A stretch of DNA of 62,855 nucleotides from Fidelibacterota bacterium (GCA_002708715.1 PAPB01000041.1:1-62855); one strand, 5' to 3'. Numbered from the stretch's first letter, positions 17,726-28,159 are shown. The notes: generated by a model from the letters alone, not told the origin. Numbers and translations: made by a program.

Positions 17726-20700
17726 AATTAATCTAGTTATTATTATAGCTGCATTATTTTATTTGAAAGCTGAGACTAAGATAATTTCAGCTGTTGATTC
17801 TATTAATTATTATCCTTCCTTAGAATACTTGCAATTAAAAAATAAATTTCTAATTGAATCATCATTAGAGATTAGTAAAAATGATTCTTTAATTATCCCA
17901 AATAAGATAAATATAATAGAAGGGAAAATCTTTATAAAAGATTCAAAAGAAGGCCTTTTTATTATTAAATATGATTATTTAGAAAAAAAACTACCAATCA
18001 AAATTGGGCCTGAATGGAAAAATCTACCAGACTTAGATAAAATACCATTCAACAATAATTATAAAGAATCTGGTTTTAATTTATCTAAACCTAAGAATGA
18101 ATCTAATATTTATTCTTCTGGGAATATTTTTAGGAGTATATCTTTTTCACCACTTGGTGGCTCTGATTTTACAGGTGGGCTACAAATGCAAGTAAATGGT
18201 TCTTTGGCAAATAATATTAATGTGAGTGGAATTCTTTCAGACCAAAATTTAACGATACAGCCAGAAGGGACTACAAGTGATTTGGAAAACTTTGACAAGA
18301 TTTTTATCAATATTACGCATCCTAATTTTTTATTAGATGCTGGTGATATCGAATATATATACAATGATAAATATAATAATATTAATAGAAAGTTAGTTGG
18401 GCTAAAAAATAACTTTAATTATAAAAATTGGTCTGGTACTTCAGTATATGCTAACTCAAAAGGTATTTCACATTTTATAGAAATTAAAGGAAGAGATGGT
18501 GATCAAGGTCCTTATGAATTAATTGGAAAAGATGGTAAACGTGATATCGTAATTCTTGCTGGAACGGAAAAGATATGGTTTAATGGTAAGAGATTAAAGC
18601 GTGGTGAAAATTATGACTATACTATAGACTATTCATTAGCTGAAATACATTTTACTCCTAGGATAATAGTTGATTTTGATAGTGATATCTATATTGAATA
18701 CCAATATTCTGATTTTAAATACCAAAAAGGTTTTAATGGAATTAGTCTTCAGAATACTTTTGATAGATCGGGATATTTATCTTTTGGTTTATTTAACGAA
18801 TTTGATCAATTTAATAAAGAGGACTTAGGTGGTACTATTATTGATTCTTTTTTAGTAAACCAAAGTTCATTAATAAAAATAAATACGGCGTACCTAGACT
18901 CTATTGGGGAGTATATTTTAGAAGATTCTATTTATATATATAGTCCTAAAGATGAAATTGATACCTTAACAAGATATCGTATTATTTTCCAATATAATTC
19001 TGAAGGAAAATATGAAAAGACAATTAATGAGACTGGTGAAGTTTTTTATAAACATATACCTTTTAATGAAAGATTGAAAATTCTTGATAGATATAGTCCA
19101 TTTAAAATTATAAAAGCTCCAAAATCCCAACAATTTGGTCTTGCTAAATTTTATTTTCCCATTAATGAATATTTAAGTGTTGATGGCCAATTCTCTGGAT
19201 CAAGAGAAATTCATAATATAATGACTGAAAATAATGATTCAAGGTCAAGTGCATATATTATCAATGTTAATGTAGATACTGTAGATTTTAAATTATTTAA
19301 AATAAAACTTTCCTATCAAGATCAACAACGAAATCCAAACTATATTTCGTTAGGAAGAGAAACACATGTGAACCATACACAATTATGGAATATAGATAAA
19401 ATTATTCTAGATAATAGTAGGGAAAATCAATTTCAAACTAATGTAGTAATTAAGAATTTTGGCACTTCAAGTTTTGAATCTGCAAAATTATTGTATGATA
19501 GTCTTTCTTTTTCAAGATTTAGATTTAATCAAAATATTTTCAATAAACATTATAAGAATTCTTTTTTGGATTTTAATTATGTTAATACTAATAAAAGTTT
19601 TTATTATCGAACTGCAGGAAAAATTGAACGAATTGGAGTAAAATATTCTCCAAATATTTCTTTTGTCCGTGAAGAAAATAATACATTGAATCGATATCAA
19701 AAATCAGGACTAGGTATTAATTATAATGGGGAAAATTCAAATATTGAATCTGGATTTAATTTTCGAACTGATGAAGATTTTTTGGAAGGAGCATATTGGT
19801 CAATTAATTCAAAAGATTTAATATTATATACAAATATTCATTCTCAATCAAATTTAGGATGGAAAAGAAATATCATTTATAAAAAAAGAATAAAACAAAA
19901 TAATAAAAGTGAAAATCTTAATTATTCACTATTAGATTTATCTATTTCCTGGAAAAACCGTGATAGCCCATTTAATCTAGATATTGATTTAAGGCGAGAA
20001 GAATCTTTAATGAGGAATCGTGCAATTGTATATGAATATATTGGTCAAGGTCTTGGTGGTTATCGTTTTGATAAGGATTTTAATACATATGTATTAGATC
20101 CTAATGGAGATTATATTGCATATACTTTTATTACAGGAAATCGAAAACCAAATACTGTAATTGAAGGATCTCAAAATATTATTATTGATTTTTCAAAATT
20201 GCAATTATTTCCGCATCTCATTATTCGTTCTGATTCAAAACAAGAGTTTCGTGGTACAGGATCAATATTATCAAGTTATGGAATAATGGATACAAATTTA
20301 ACAAAGTTAAATTTGTATTCTAGATTAGAAGCAATTATTTCAAAAACTAGGTCAACAAAGTTTTGGTTTCAATACAATAAAAACATTGATGGATACGATC
20401 CAAGGGGCAATGATTTAAATATTGGTAAAGAAATTGGTTGTGATCAAGTTTTTAAGCTTAAAGAAAATTTATCAGTTAAAAATCATTTTAATATGCGTAA
20501 AAAATCCATCCAATCTAATATTTCTTTTAATCGTAATAGAGTTTTGCAAGGTGCTTGGAGTAATTTAACTATTCAAAGGAGACATAACAAAAATTTAGAT
20601 TTTGATATAGGTGCTATTTGGGGTTTTGATTCAGGTAAACAATTCAATGAAGATTTCAATGCAAAAGCTATAGGAATAAAAGGTGCAGTAAATATTTTTT

Positions 20701-20945
20701 TAAATAAAATAGGTCGTATATCTAGCGAAATTATTTATGTTAATACAATTGAGAGTAATAATTTAAGTATTTTACCTCCAGAAGCTCTAAATGGATATGC
20801 TCTTGGAGCGAGCTTAAAAACCAATACAAGATTACATTATTTATTGAATAAAACTTTTTCGTTTAATATCAATTTTAATACTATTAACGATTCAAGATAT
20901 GATAATCTCATTACTTTACAAGGGGAACTTCGTGCCTATTTTTAA
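17715..20945 (+). CDS. Large outer-membrane beta-barrel-like protein, unknown function
   Basis: The 1076-residue protein has a signal peptide (LVIIIAALFYLKAE). A soluble N-terminal portion follows, and then a long series of alternating amphipathic strands ends in an aromatic C-terminus (LQGELRAYF), as expected for an outer-membrane barrel. A segment near residues 155-225 (LQMQVNGSLANNINVSGILS, DAGDIEYIYND) resembles a large uncharacterised surface protein group found in FCB bacteria, by memory only. It overlaps the preceding propeller-like gene, and the next barrel gene's GTG lies within its last codons. The role could be surface display, transport or assembly. Confidence 0.6.
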   Translation: MLNRINLVIIIAALFYLKAETKIISAVDSINYYPSLEYLQLKNKFLIESSLEISKNDSLIIPNKINIIEGKIFIKDSKEGLFIIKYDYLEKKLPIKIGPEWKNLPDLDKIPFNNNYKESGFNLSKPKNESNIYSSGNIFRSISFSPLGGSDFTGGLQMQVNGSLANNINVSGILSDQNLTIQPEGTTSDLENFDKIFINITHPNFLLDAGDIEYIYNDKYNNINRKLVGLKNNFNYKNWSGTSVYANSKGISHFIEIKGRDGDQGPYELIGKDGKRDIVILAGTEKIWFNGKRLKRGENYDYTIDYSLAEIHFTPRIIVDFDSDIYIEYQYSDFKYQKGFNGISLQNTFDRSGYLSFGLFNEFDQFNKEDLGGTIIDSFLVNQSSLIKINTAYLDSIGEYILEDSIYIYSPKDEIDTLTRYRIIFQYNSEGKYEKTINETGEVFYKHIPFNERLKILDRYSPFKIIKAPKSQQFGLAKFYFPINEYLSVDGQFSGSREIHNIMTENNDSRSSAYIINVNVDTVDFKLFKIKLSYQDQQRNPNYISLGRETHVNHTQLWNIDKIILDNSRENQFQTNVVIKNFGTSSFESAKLLYDSLSFSRFRFNQNIFNKHYKNSFLDFNYVNTNKSFYYRTAGKIERIGVKYSPNISFVREENNTLNRYQKSGLGINYNGENSNIESGFNFRTDEDFLEGAYWSINSKDLILYTNIHSQSNLGWKRNIIYKKRIKQNNKSENLNYSLLDLSISWKNRDSPFNLDIDLRREESLMRNRAIVYEYIGQGLGGYRFDKDFNTYVLDPNGDYIAYTFITGNRKPNTVIEGSQNIIIDFSKLQLFPHLIIRSDSKQEFRGTGSILSSYGIMDTNLTKLNLYSRLEAIISKTRSTKFWFQYNKNIDGYDPRGNDLNIGKEIGCDQVFKLKENLSVKNHFNMRKKSIQSNISFNRNRVLQGAWSNLTIQRRHNKNLDFDIGAIWGFDSGKQFNEDFNAKAIGIKGAVNIFLNKIGRISSEIIYVNTIESNNLSILPPEALNGYALGASLKTNTRLHYLLNKTFSFNINFNTINDSRYDNLITLQGELRAYF

Positions 20946-22263
20946 GTATATTATTTTGGTAATGACATTATTATTAGCTCAGCAAAAAAAAGTTATAATT
21001 CCATCTATTAAACCAGATATTATTAATTCTTCTATTGATTCTTTAATGAAAAGCCAAATTTCATTATCTAGAGAATATCATTTAGAATCTTTTAACATAG
21101 ATTCTAATCAATCAATCTATAAAATTATTGATAATCAAAAAATAGCAGATTCTTTAATTTTATTTACGGATAGTAATATAAATAAACATATTCAAAATAG
21201 AATATTAAAGCCATATAGGAACATACCAGTAGGGGAACAATATTTTGATATTGGGAAAAAATTGGTTTCAAGATATTATTTTATGAATAATATCCCAAAA
21301 TATGATTTTGGATTATTTGATAATAAATATTTGGCCTCCTTGATAACGATAAATCCAAATTTCAATAATTATTTTTCTGGTATTTTTGGCGTCAGCCAGA
21401 AAAATGACATTTTAAAGTTTGTAGGTCAACTAGATTTAGATTTTGAAAATTTTATTGGTGAAGCAGAACAGATAAAAATATTTTGGCAAAGAAATGAAAT
21501 TTTATCTCAAAAAATTGTTTTAGATACATTCTTTCCTCACCCATTCAGGTTCTTTTTTGGTCTTCATTGGATTCTTGATCACGAAATTTATAAAGGGTTT
21601 TATATATCTAAAGAAAATAGTTTGCTGCTTAATACTTATTTGCCATTATTAAACAATTTTCAGATTGGATATAATAAGGGAGAAGTGTTAGCTACAGAAT
21701 TAGGCAAAGAAAATGGTTATAAGAGTTTAGTTTTTAATGCATTCACTATTGTATCTTTATTTGATAATAGGAATCAACGATTGCAGCCTACAACTGGAAA
21801 ATTATTTAAAATTAAATTTGACGGTGGTTGGGATAATAACTCTACTTTTATTAATAGTGAAATTTACTATATCTCATTTTTCCATATTATAAATAATTCT
21901 TATTTAAAATTACAATATTTATCAAAAGGTATAAGTTATTTTAAAGAATTAGTCCCAAAATCAAGATACATTTTATTGGGAGGATCATCAACTTTAAGAG
22001 GTTTTCAAGAACAGGAGTTTTCCCTAACTCAATATCAGGTCTTTACTTTAGAATATTTAATTCAACAAAAATTGCCAATGCAATTAAAAGTATTTATAGA
22101 CATGGGATCAAAATATTTTAATCCATTTGAAAAAACTATGGTTGGATATGGTTTTGGTATAAACCAAATAAATGATAATTCAATTATTAGTATGGATTAT
22201 GCAATCGGAAATTCTATTAAATCCATTGGAAAGATTCATATAAAATGGTTAACAAGATTTTAA
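20932..22263 (+). CDS. Omp85/surface-antigen-type outer-membrane barrel protein
   Basis: The start is set at GTG 20932, six bases after AGGGGA and inside the last codons of the upstream gene; an ATG 33 bases earlier has no ribosome site. The 443-residue product has a signal peptide (KYIILVMTLLLA) and a C-terminal bacterial surface antigen barrel. The diagnostic GGSSTLRGFQEQEF loop corresponds to the (V/I)RG(F/Y) motif of Omp85 proteins. POTRA domains are not obvious in the roughly 170-residue N-terminal part. It may insert or translocate a partner such as the 1076-residue neighbour, which is inference. Confidence 0.68.
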   Translation: MPIFKYIILVMTLLLAQQKKVIIPSIKPDIINSSIDSLMKSQISLSREYHLESFNIDSNQSIYKIIDNQKIADSLILFTDSNINKHIQNRILKPYRNIPVGEQYFDIGKKLVSRYYFMNNIPKYDFGLFDNKYLASLITINPNFNNYFSGIFGVSQKNDILKFVGQLDLDFENFIGEAEQIKIFWQRNEILSQKIVLDTFFPHPFRFFFGLHWILDHEIYKGFYISKENSLLLNTYLPLLNNFQIGYNKGEVLATELGKENGYKSLVFNAFTIVSLFDNRNQRLQPTTGKLFKIKFDGGWDNNSTFINSEIYYISFFHIINNSYLKLQYLSKGISYFKELVPKSRYILLGGSSTLRGFQEQEFSLTQYQVFTLEYLIQQKLPMQLKVFIDMGSKYFNPFEKTMVGYGFGINQINDNSIISMDYAIGNSIKSIGKIHIKWLTRF

Positions 22264-22278
22264 TAAGAGATTATGTAA

Positions 22279-23295
22279 ATGAATTTATTTAATACTAAAA
22301 TATTATTTATTATGATTCTTTCTATAATATTTATAAATAATAGTTGTGAAATGAAAAGAGATGCATTAGGAGCAGATAATGAAATACGTATAATATGTTC
22401 TGAACTTGATCAACATGATATTGAAAACTATCTTCAAATGATTTTCAAAGATACTTTATTTACTCCTGAGCCCGAGCCATTCTATTTTCTAAGATTTTCT
22501 CGTCCAGATTCATATGACAGATTAAAAAAACAAGCACAAGTAGTTGTGGCAGCTATACATCGCGATGTAAGTAATCCTGGTTATGTATTAATGAAAAAAA
22601 TATTATCTAAAAAACAATTTGAAGAAACAGAAAATAATGATCCTGTAATTTTAGCAAAAAATGTTTATTCTAAAAACCAATTATTTATGGTTATCAATGC
22701 AAGTACAAAAGAAAAACTTCTTAAAGATGTTGAAACTAAAAGGAATTATATTCGAAAACATTTTGATATTCAGTTTAGAGAACGTCAAAGTAGGTTCTTA
22801 TTTCATAAAAGAAATCGCAATATTATTGTAGATTCGTTAAAATTAGAATTTGGTTGGACATTAAATTTGCCATGGGGATGGGATATTATCAAGAAGGTTC
22901 CTGATTCTAATTTTGTATGGCTTGGAAACGAAATGCCTTATCAATGGATTGGTATAGGATGGAATAAAGGTAGGATTACTGGTAATAATTTAGAGGTTGG
23001 TAATTATATATGGGATTGGCCAAAACAAAATTATAAATATATTCGCTTTAGTGATTATAGATTTGATCTAAAAAATACTACTTATAATAATTATAATGCT
23101 TGGAGAGCTACTGGTCTATGGGAAACAATTGATATAATGGAGGCAAAAGGGGGACCATTTAGATCTTATGTATTTTATGATTCTGAACAAGATATGACTT
23201 ATCATTTAAATTATTTGATTCATTATCCTGGCAATAATAAAGCTATTTTTTTTCGTCAAGCAGACTTGATATTAAAATCTTTTAAATTGAAATAG
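22279..23295 (+). CDS. DUF4837 family lipoprotein
   Basis: The 338-residue protein has a lipoprotein signal (MILSIIFINNSCEMKRDALG), with cysteine near residue 23 as the predicted lipidation site. The text after it (GADNEIRIIC, FYFLRFSRPDSYDRLKKQ, WGWDIIKKVPDSNFVWLG) matches the two-lobed DUF4837 family of FCB bacteria, whose function is unknown. It follows the Omp85-type gene by 15 bases and precedes the sugar-reductase gene by 2 bases, so it probably belongs to the same operon. A cell-envelope role is likely by location only. Confidence 0.75.
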   Translation: MNLFNTKILFIMILSIIFINNSCEMKRDALGADNEIRIICSELDQHDIENYLQMIFKDTLFTPEPEPFYFLRFSRPDSYDRLKKQAQVVVAAIHRDVSNPGYVLMKKILSKKQFEETENNDPVILAKNVYSKNQLFMVINASTKEKLLKDVETKRNYIRKHFDIQFRERQSRFLFHKRNRNIIVDSLKLEFGWTLNLPWGWDIIKKVPDSNFVWLGNEMPYQWIGIGWNKGRITGNNLEVGNYIWDWPKQNYKYIRFSDYRFDLKNTTYNNYNAWRATGLWETIDIMEAKGGPFRSYVFYDSEQDMTYHLNYLIHYPGNNKAIFFRQADLILKSFKLK

Positions 23296-23297
23296 TT

Positions 23298-24164
23298 ATG
23301 AAAATATTAATCACTGGTTCATATGGGCAATTAGGTAGATCTCTTTTGGAGAGCTTTAAAATATATAATTTTGAAATTATACAGACTGGAAGAAATATAT
23401 CTATTCGAGAAGATGGTATTAGGCTAGATATTCAGGATTCTATTAATATAAAAGCAATATTAGATTTACATACGCCAGATATTATTATTAATCTTGCAGC
23501 AATGACTAATGTTGATATGTGTGAGAAACAACCTTTTTTGGCTAAGGAAGTCAATATTGGTGGTGTGATTAATATTTGTGATAATTTTAAAGGAAAAATA
23601 TTACATTTATCAACAGATTATGTTTTTGATGGTAAAAATGGTCCTTATACAGAGACTGATAAGGTTGCACCTGTTTCTATTTATGGGCAAACAAAGCTTG
23701 CTGCAGAGCAAATTATTATGAATCACAATCCAGACAATTTGATTATTAGAGGCAATGTTTTATATGATTATACATTGTATACTAAAGCAAGTTTTTTAAA
23801 TTGGGTGTTAGATTCTTTAAAAAATAATAGAACAATTAGAGTTGTCGATGATCAGTTTAATAATCCAACATGGACAAAATCTATGGCAGATATAATTTGT
23901 TTATGTGTGAAGAATGATATTTCAGGAATATATCACTGGGGAGATGCAGATTTTGTGAGTAGATATGAGTTTGCACAGATCATTGCAAAAAAATATGATT
24001 TTGATAATTCTCTTATTAATCCAGTATCCACTAATGAATTATCACAGATAGCACCGAGGCCATTAAAATCAGGGTTAATTAGTGATAAAATTATAAATAT
24101 TTTAGATGTTATCCCTCCATCTATAGAGGATTGTTTAAGTGGTATTTCAAAAAAAATAGAATGA
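23298..24164 (+). CDS. rfbD: dTDP-4-dehydrorhamnose reductase-like NAD(P)-dependent reductase
   Basis: The 288-residue extended short-chain dehydrogenase starts with the nucleotide-binding GSYGQLGRSL and has LAAMTNVDMCEK, the STDYVFDGKNGPYTE segment and catalytic YGQTKLAAE (YxxxK). This fits RmlD/RfbD, the last step of dTDP-L-rhamnose synthesis. The companion RmlABC enzymes are not in this window, so a related NDP-sugar reductase remains possible. It overlaps the following glycosyltransferase start by 4 bases (ATGA). Confidence 0.8.
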   Translation: MKILITGSYGQLGRSLLESFKIYNFEIIQTGRNISIREDGIRLDIQDSINIKAILDLHTPDIIINLAAMTNVDMCEKQPFLAKEVNIGGVINICDNFKGKILHLSTDYVFDGKNGPYTETDKVAPVSIYGQTKLAAEQIIMNHNPDNLIIRGNVLYDYTLYTKASFLNWVLDSLKNNRTIRVVDDQFNNPTWTKSMADIICLCVKNDISGIYHWGDADFVSRYEFAQIIAKKYDFDNSLINPVSTNELSQIAPRPLKSGLISDKIINILDVIPPSIEDCLSGISKKIE

Positions 24165-24874
24165 ATACTTTAATTATTACTCCTACATATAATGAAAAAA
24201 AGAATATAGAAGCGTTCATTACGTTGGTCTTTAAGTTTAGTCCTCATGCTCATTTATTAATTATTGATGATAATTCACCAGATGGTACTGCAAATAAGGT
24301 AAAAGAACTACAAAATGAATATCCTAACATAATTATCAAAGAAAGATCAAAAAAAAAGGGGTTAGGCACAGCATATATTTTTGGCTTTTTATGGGCATTA
24401 GAACAAGATTATGAATATATAGTGCAAATGGATGCGGATTTATCTCATGACCCAAAAGATATACCTAGGCTGATATCTAATTTACAGCATTATGATTTGG
24501 TTATTGGTAGTAGATATGTTGCTGGTGTTAGTGTAGTGAACTGGCCGATTAGAAGATTAATGTTAAGTTATGGCGCAAATTTATACTCTAGAATTATTAC
24601 TGGTATGCCAATCAATGATGGTACGGGAGGATATAAGGCATGGCGTTCATCATTATTAAAAAAAATTTCGATCTCTAAGGTTAAATCTCAAGGATATTCA
24701 TTTCAAATTGAAATGAATTTTCGAGCATGGCAGGCAGAAGCAAAAATAAAGGAAGAGTCTATAATATTTTTTGATAGGACAATAGGTGAATCAAAAATGT
24801 CTAGATCTATTATGTATGAAGCAATTTTTATGGTATGGAGGCTACGTTTATGGAAGCTACTTGGTCGGATATAA
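24161..24874 (+). CDS. Polyprenol-phosphate mannosyltransferase-like GT2 enzyme
   Basis: The family-2 glycosyltransferase fold is clear: LIITPTYNEKKNIEAF at the start, the first acidic pair in LIIDDNSPDGTAN, YIVQMDADLSHDP, and GTGGYKAWRSSLL near residue 165. The order and length (237 residues) match dolichol/polyprenol monophosphomannose synthases, which load a sugar onto a lipid carrier at the inner membrane. I use ATG 24161, overlapping the rfbD stop; the longer reading frame from TTG 24131 lies inside rfbD. There is no C-terminal membrane domain. Confidence 0.82.
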   Translation: MNTLIITPTYNEKKNIEAFITLVFKFSPHAHLLIIDDNSPDGTANKVKELQNEYPNIIIKERSKKKGLGTAYIFGFLWALEQDYEYIVQMDADLSHDPKDIPRLISNLQHYDLVIGSRYVAGVSVVNWPIRRLMLSYGANLYSRIITGMPINDGTGGYKAWRSSLLKKISISKVKSQGYSFQIEMNFRAWQAEAKIKEESIIFFDRTIGESKMSRSIMYEAIFMVWRLRLWKLLGRI

Positions 24875-24877
24875 TTA

Positions 24878-25741
24878 ATGGATATATCTGTATGCATAGT
24901 CAACCTAAATGCAGGAAAACACTTAATACATTGTTTGCAATCCTTAAGATTAGCAATTCAGCCATTATCATATGAGGTTATTATTGTAGACAATAATTCA
25001 CAAGATGGCTCTAAAGATTTGATAAAAGAACATTTTCAAAATATAATTTTAATTAGTAATCATCACAATCTTGGTTATACATCAGAAATTAATAAGGCAA
25101 TGAATCTCGGCAAAGGTAAATATAAATTAATACTTAATCCAGATGCTAGGTTAATGCCCAAAGCTATATTAAATATAGTAGATTTTATGCATACAAATAA
25201 AAAAGTAGGTATCGTTGGTCCTTTAGTTCTTAACGAAGATGGTAGTTTCCAAAAATCTTGTAGACGGGGAATTGCGCGACCATTTGCAGTATTTTCTTAT
25301 TTTCTTGGTTTGGCGAAATTATTTCCAAGAAATAAAAAATTCACAGGATATCATCTTAATCATTTAGATAAAAATGAAATTAATGAAGTTTCTGGAGTGT
25401 CAGGATCATGTATGGTGATTAATCAAGCTGTTATAAATGATATAGGTTATTTTGATGAGCGATTTTTTGCTTATCAGGAAGATTCTGATTATTGCTTACG
25501 AGCGATAAATAAAGGATGGAAAATATATTATAATCCTAATTCTATTGTAATTCATAAAGCTGGACATGGAGGCTCAAACTCAGTTCCATATAAATCAATA
25601 TTTGAATGGCACCGGTCCTACTATTATTATTATTTAAAACATTTTAGTAAAGAACATTCGGTTTTCTTTAATATTTTTTATATAAGTATTATGTTATCTA
25701 AGTTAATATTTTCTGAAATAATTTTCATGCTTCGTAGGTAA
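24878..25741 (+). CDS. GT2 family glycosyltransferase (rhamnosyltransferase-like)
   Basis: The 287-residue protein opens with SVCIVNLNAGKHLIHCL and VIIVDNNSQDGSKDLI, and has LILNPDARLMP, the acceptor-side VSGVSGSCMVINQAV and FDERFFAYQEDSDYC, the WbbL/RfbF-type arrangement. It probably adds rhamnose or a similar sugar to a lipid-linked glycan, in line with the rfbD-like gene two upstream. It is 3 bases from the previous gene, and its stop directly abuts the next ATG (TAAATG). The acceptor is unknown. Confidence 0.82.
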   Translation: MDISVCIVNLNAGKHLIHCLQSLRLAIQPLSYEVIIVDNNSQDGSKDLIKEHFQNIILISNHHNLGYTSEINKAMNLGKGKYKLILNPDARLMPKAILNIVDFMHTNKKVGIVGPLVLNEDGSFQKSCRRGIARPFAVFSYFLGLAKLFPRNKKFTGYHLNHLDKNEINEVSGVSGSCMVINQAVINDIGYFDERFFAYQEDSDYCLRAINKGWKIYYNPNSIVIHKAGHGGSNSVPYKSIFEWHRSYYYYYLKHFSKEHSVFFNIFYISIMLSKLIFSEIIFMLRR

Positions 25742-26791
25742 ATGAACCTAATTTTAGATTTAGATTATACTGTATTATTGATATTATCTAGTCTAATAAT
25801 CGCTGTGTTATTAGGTTGGATTAGTATAAGATTAGCTCCAGAAATTGGTTTGATGGATATTCCAGGTAGTGCTGGCCATAAGGCTCATTCTAATCCAATA
25901 CCATTAACTGGAGGTGTTGTATTAATTGATGCGATTCTTTTTATGTCCCTGATCACTGGATTATGGAAAGATACTGAAATTTTAGCTATAGTAATATCAG
26001 GCCTAATTATTGCATCTTTTGGCTTAATAGATGATTTTATGGATTTATCTCCAATAAAAAAACTAATTGGTCAAATCTCTGGTTCTATTGTACTTATTTA
26101 TTTGGGGGTTCAGATTCAGATTTTTGATTCACCTGAGTTTTTTTATCGAACTGATTCAGAACTAGCTTATTGGTTAAATATTTCTTTTACTATTTTATGG
26201 CTTATTACTATAACAAATGCTTTTAATTTTATTGATAGTATTGATGGATTGGCCACTGGGTTAAGTGGAATGTCTATTGCCTTCTTTTTATTTATATCTA
26301 TTTTATCTGGACAAGTCCAAATGATTTATTTTTGTTCTATATTACTTGGCATTTGTATAGGGATATATTTTTTCAATGCACACCCTGCTAAATTATTTTT
26401 AGGTGATTCAGGTGCGCAGACATTTGGATTTTTATTAGCTTCAATAGCAATTGTATTTGATCCAAATACTGGTAATCAATCTTCGACTTGGTTTGTACCT
26501 ATTCTATTTTTTTCTGTACCATTATTTGATTTAACGTTGGTTATAATTTCTCGTTTTAGGAGAAAAAAAAATATATATATGGCATCGCGTGATCATACTT
26601 TTCATAGGTTAGAAAAAATGGGTATATCAATACAGCATGCAGTTTTAACTATGCATGGTGTTTCTTTGATTATGAGTATGGTAGGTTATTTATGTTTAAA
26701 TTTACCTTCTGTATTTGCAAATATAGTTTTTCTTCAAACATTATTATTGGCAATTTTTATGATCATAAAATTAGATAACAATTATTCATAA
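25742..26791 (+). CDS. WecA/MraY-family undecaprenyl-phosphate sugar-1-phosphate transferase
   Basis: The 349-residue polytopic protein has about ten membrane spans. The family signatures are present: an N-terminal PGSAGHKAHSNPIPLTGG, the Asp-rich DDFMDL, NAFNFIDSIDGLATG, LGDSGAQTFGF and RDHTFHRL. It transfers a sugar-1-phosphate from a UDP-sugar to undecaprenyl phosphate, the first membrane step of O-antigen or teichuronic-type glycans. The NxxNxxDxxDGL pattern and HxR-like ending favour WecA/TagO over MraY. The start follows directly from the previous stop, in the same operon as the glycosyltransferases. Confidence 0.85.
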   Translation: MNLILDLDYTVLLILSSLIIAVLLGWISIRLAPEIGLMDIPGSAGHKAHSNPIPLTGGVVLIDAILFMSLITGLWKDTEILAIVISGLIIASFGLIDDFMDLSPIKKLIGQISGSIVLIYLGVQIQIFDSPEFFYRTDSELAYWLNISFTILWLITITNAFNFIDSIDGLATGLSGMSIAFFLFISILSGQVQMIYFCSILLGICIGIYFFNAHPAKLFLGDSGAQTFGFLLASIAIVFDPNTGNQSSTWFVPILFFSVPLFDLTLVIISRFRRKKNIYMASRDHTFHRLEKMGISIQHAVLTMHGVSLIMSMVGYLCLNLPSVFANIVFLQTLLLAIFMIIKLDNNYS

Positions 26792-26797
26792 CTATTT

Positions 26798-27760
26798 ATG
26801 TCATATTATTATTTGGAATTTGAAAAACCTCTTAAAGAAATTGACGATTTTATAGGCTCTCTTGAGAAGGTTGGGGGGAATCTTTCGAAAGATGAACAAA
26901 AATCTTTAATTGAAAAAAAAATAGAAAGATTAGAGCTCATGAAAAACATATATTCTAACTTATCTCGTTGGGAACGCATTCAACTTGCCCGACACCCAAA
27001 TCGTCCATATTCACTTGATTATATTAACTTTTTGTCACCAGATTTTATTGAATTACATGGTGATCGCCATTACATGGACGATCCTGCTATCATATCTGGT
27101 TTAGGATCTATGGGCAAGTTTAAAGTTGCATGGATTGGCCAACAAAAAGGTCGAAATACAAAAGAAAATATATATAGAAATTTTGGAATGATGAGACCTG
27201 AGGGTTATAGAAAAGCTTTGCGAGTAATGAAGCTTGCAGAAAAATTTTCATTACCCGTTATTACATTAGTGGATACTATTGGAGCGTACCCTGGTATTGG
27301 CGCAGAAGAAAGAGGGCAGGGAGAGGCAATTGCAAAAAATCTATTAGTTATGTCAAGTTTAAAAGTACCAATTATAAGTGTGGTGATTGGAGAAGGTGCT
27401 AGTGGAGGTGCGCTAGGTATAGGACTTTGTGATAGAATGATAATGATGGAAAATACGTGGTTTTCTGTTATAAGCCCAGAAGGTTGTGCTTCTATATTAT
27501 TTAGAGATGCAAAACGTGCACAAGATGCGGCGGAAGCACTTAAACCTATCCCTACTGATTTAGTTAATATGGGGATATGTGATGAAATTATAAATGAGCC
27601 AAATGGTGGAGCCCATAGAGATTTTGAATCCTCTGCAATTGCATTAAAAGCATCATTGGAGACTAATTTGCTAAATTTTTCTAAAAGTGATTCGAATAAT
27701 TATTTAGAAAACAGGATTGAAAAATATGATAAGCTTGGATATTATGAGGAATTAGCATGA
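26798..27760 (+). CDS. accA: Acetyl-CoA carboxylase carboxyltransferase subunit alpha
   Basis: The 320-residue subunit carries the alpha signature, with an N-terminal helical part (LSRWERIQLARHPNRPY), FIELHGDRHYMDDPAII, the oxyanion-type VDTIGAYPGIGAEERGQGEA and GEGASGGALGIGL. AccA and AccD together transfer CO2 from carboxybiotin to acetyl-CoA for fatty acid synthesis. accD and the biotin components are not in the window. A thioesterase gene overlaps its end by 4 bases, which ties it to acyl-CoA metabolism. Confidence 0.96.
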   Translation: MSYYYLEFEKPLKEIDDFIGSLEKVGGNLSKDEQKSLIEKKIERLELMKNIYSNLSRWERIQLARHPNRPYSLDYINFLSPDFIELHGDRHYMDDPAIISGLGSMGKFKVAWIGQQKGRNTKENIYRNFGMMRPEGYRKALRVMKLAEKFSLPVITLVDTIGAYPGIGAEERGQGEAIAKNLLVMSSLKVPIISVVIGEGASGGALGIGLCDRMIMMENTWFSVISPEGCASILFRDAKRAQDAAEALKPIPTDLVNMGICDEIINEPNGGAHRDFESSAIALKASLETNLLNFSKSDSNNYLENRIEKYDKLGYYEELA

Positions 27761-28155
27761 TACAATATGCTCATCCAATTAAAATATATTATAGGGATGT
27801 TGATAAAATGGGTATTGTTTATTATTCACGTTATTTTGAATATTTTGAAGAATCCCGAACAGAACTATTTTCCTCAATCGGGCTAGATATTACAAGTATT
27901 GAAAGTAAAGGTATTACTTTACCAGTTATCTCAAGTCATTGTGATTTTAAAAAAGGTGCGCAGTTTGAAGATAAGCTTTTAATCAAAACTTCAATATTTG
28001 AAAAGCCACGGTCAACTATAAAAATTTCTTATGAAGCTATTTTAAATAATTCTAATGATTTATTAGTTAAAGGTTATACTATACATGCATTTTTAGGAAA
28101 AAATGGTAAACCAAGGAAACCGCCAAGTGAAATTTTATTGAATTTTGATAATTGA
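27757..28155 (+). CDS. YbgC-type acyl-CoA thioesterase (hotdog fold)
   Basis: The 132-residue protein has the 4-hydroxybenzoyl-CoA thioesterase signature YYRDVDKMGIVYYSRYFEYFEE, in which the Asp of RDVD is the catalytic residue. A single hotdog domain follows (TLPVISSHCDFKKGAQFEDKL). It hydrolyses short- or medium-chain acyl-CoAs and may recycle CoA near AccA. It begins inside the accA stop (ATGA). Confidence 0.88.
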   Translation: MIQYAHPIKIYYRDVDKMGIVYYSRYFEYFEESRTELFSSIGLDITSIESKGITLPVISSHCDFKKGAQFEDKLLIKTSIFEKPRSTIKISYEAILNNSNDLLVKGYTIHAFLGKNGKPRKPPSEILLNFDN

Positions 28156-28159
28156 GTAA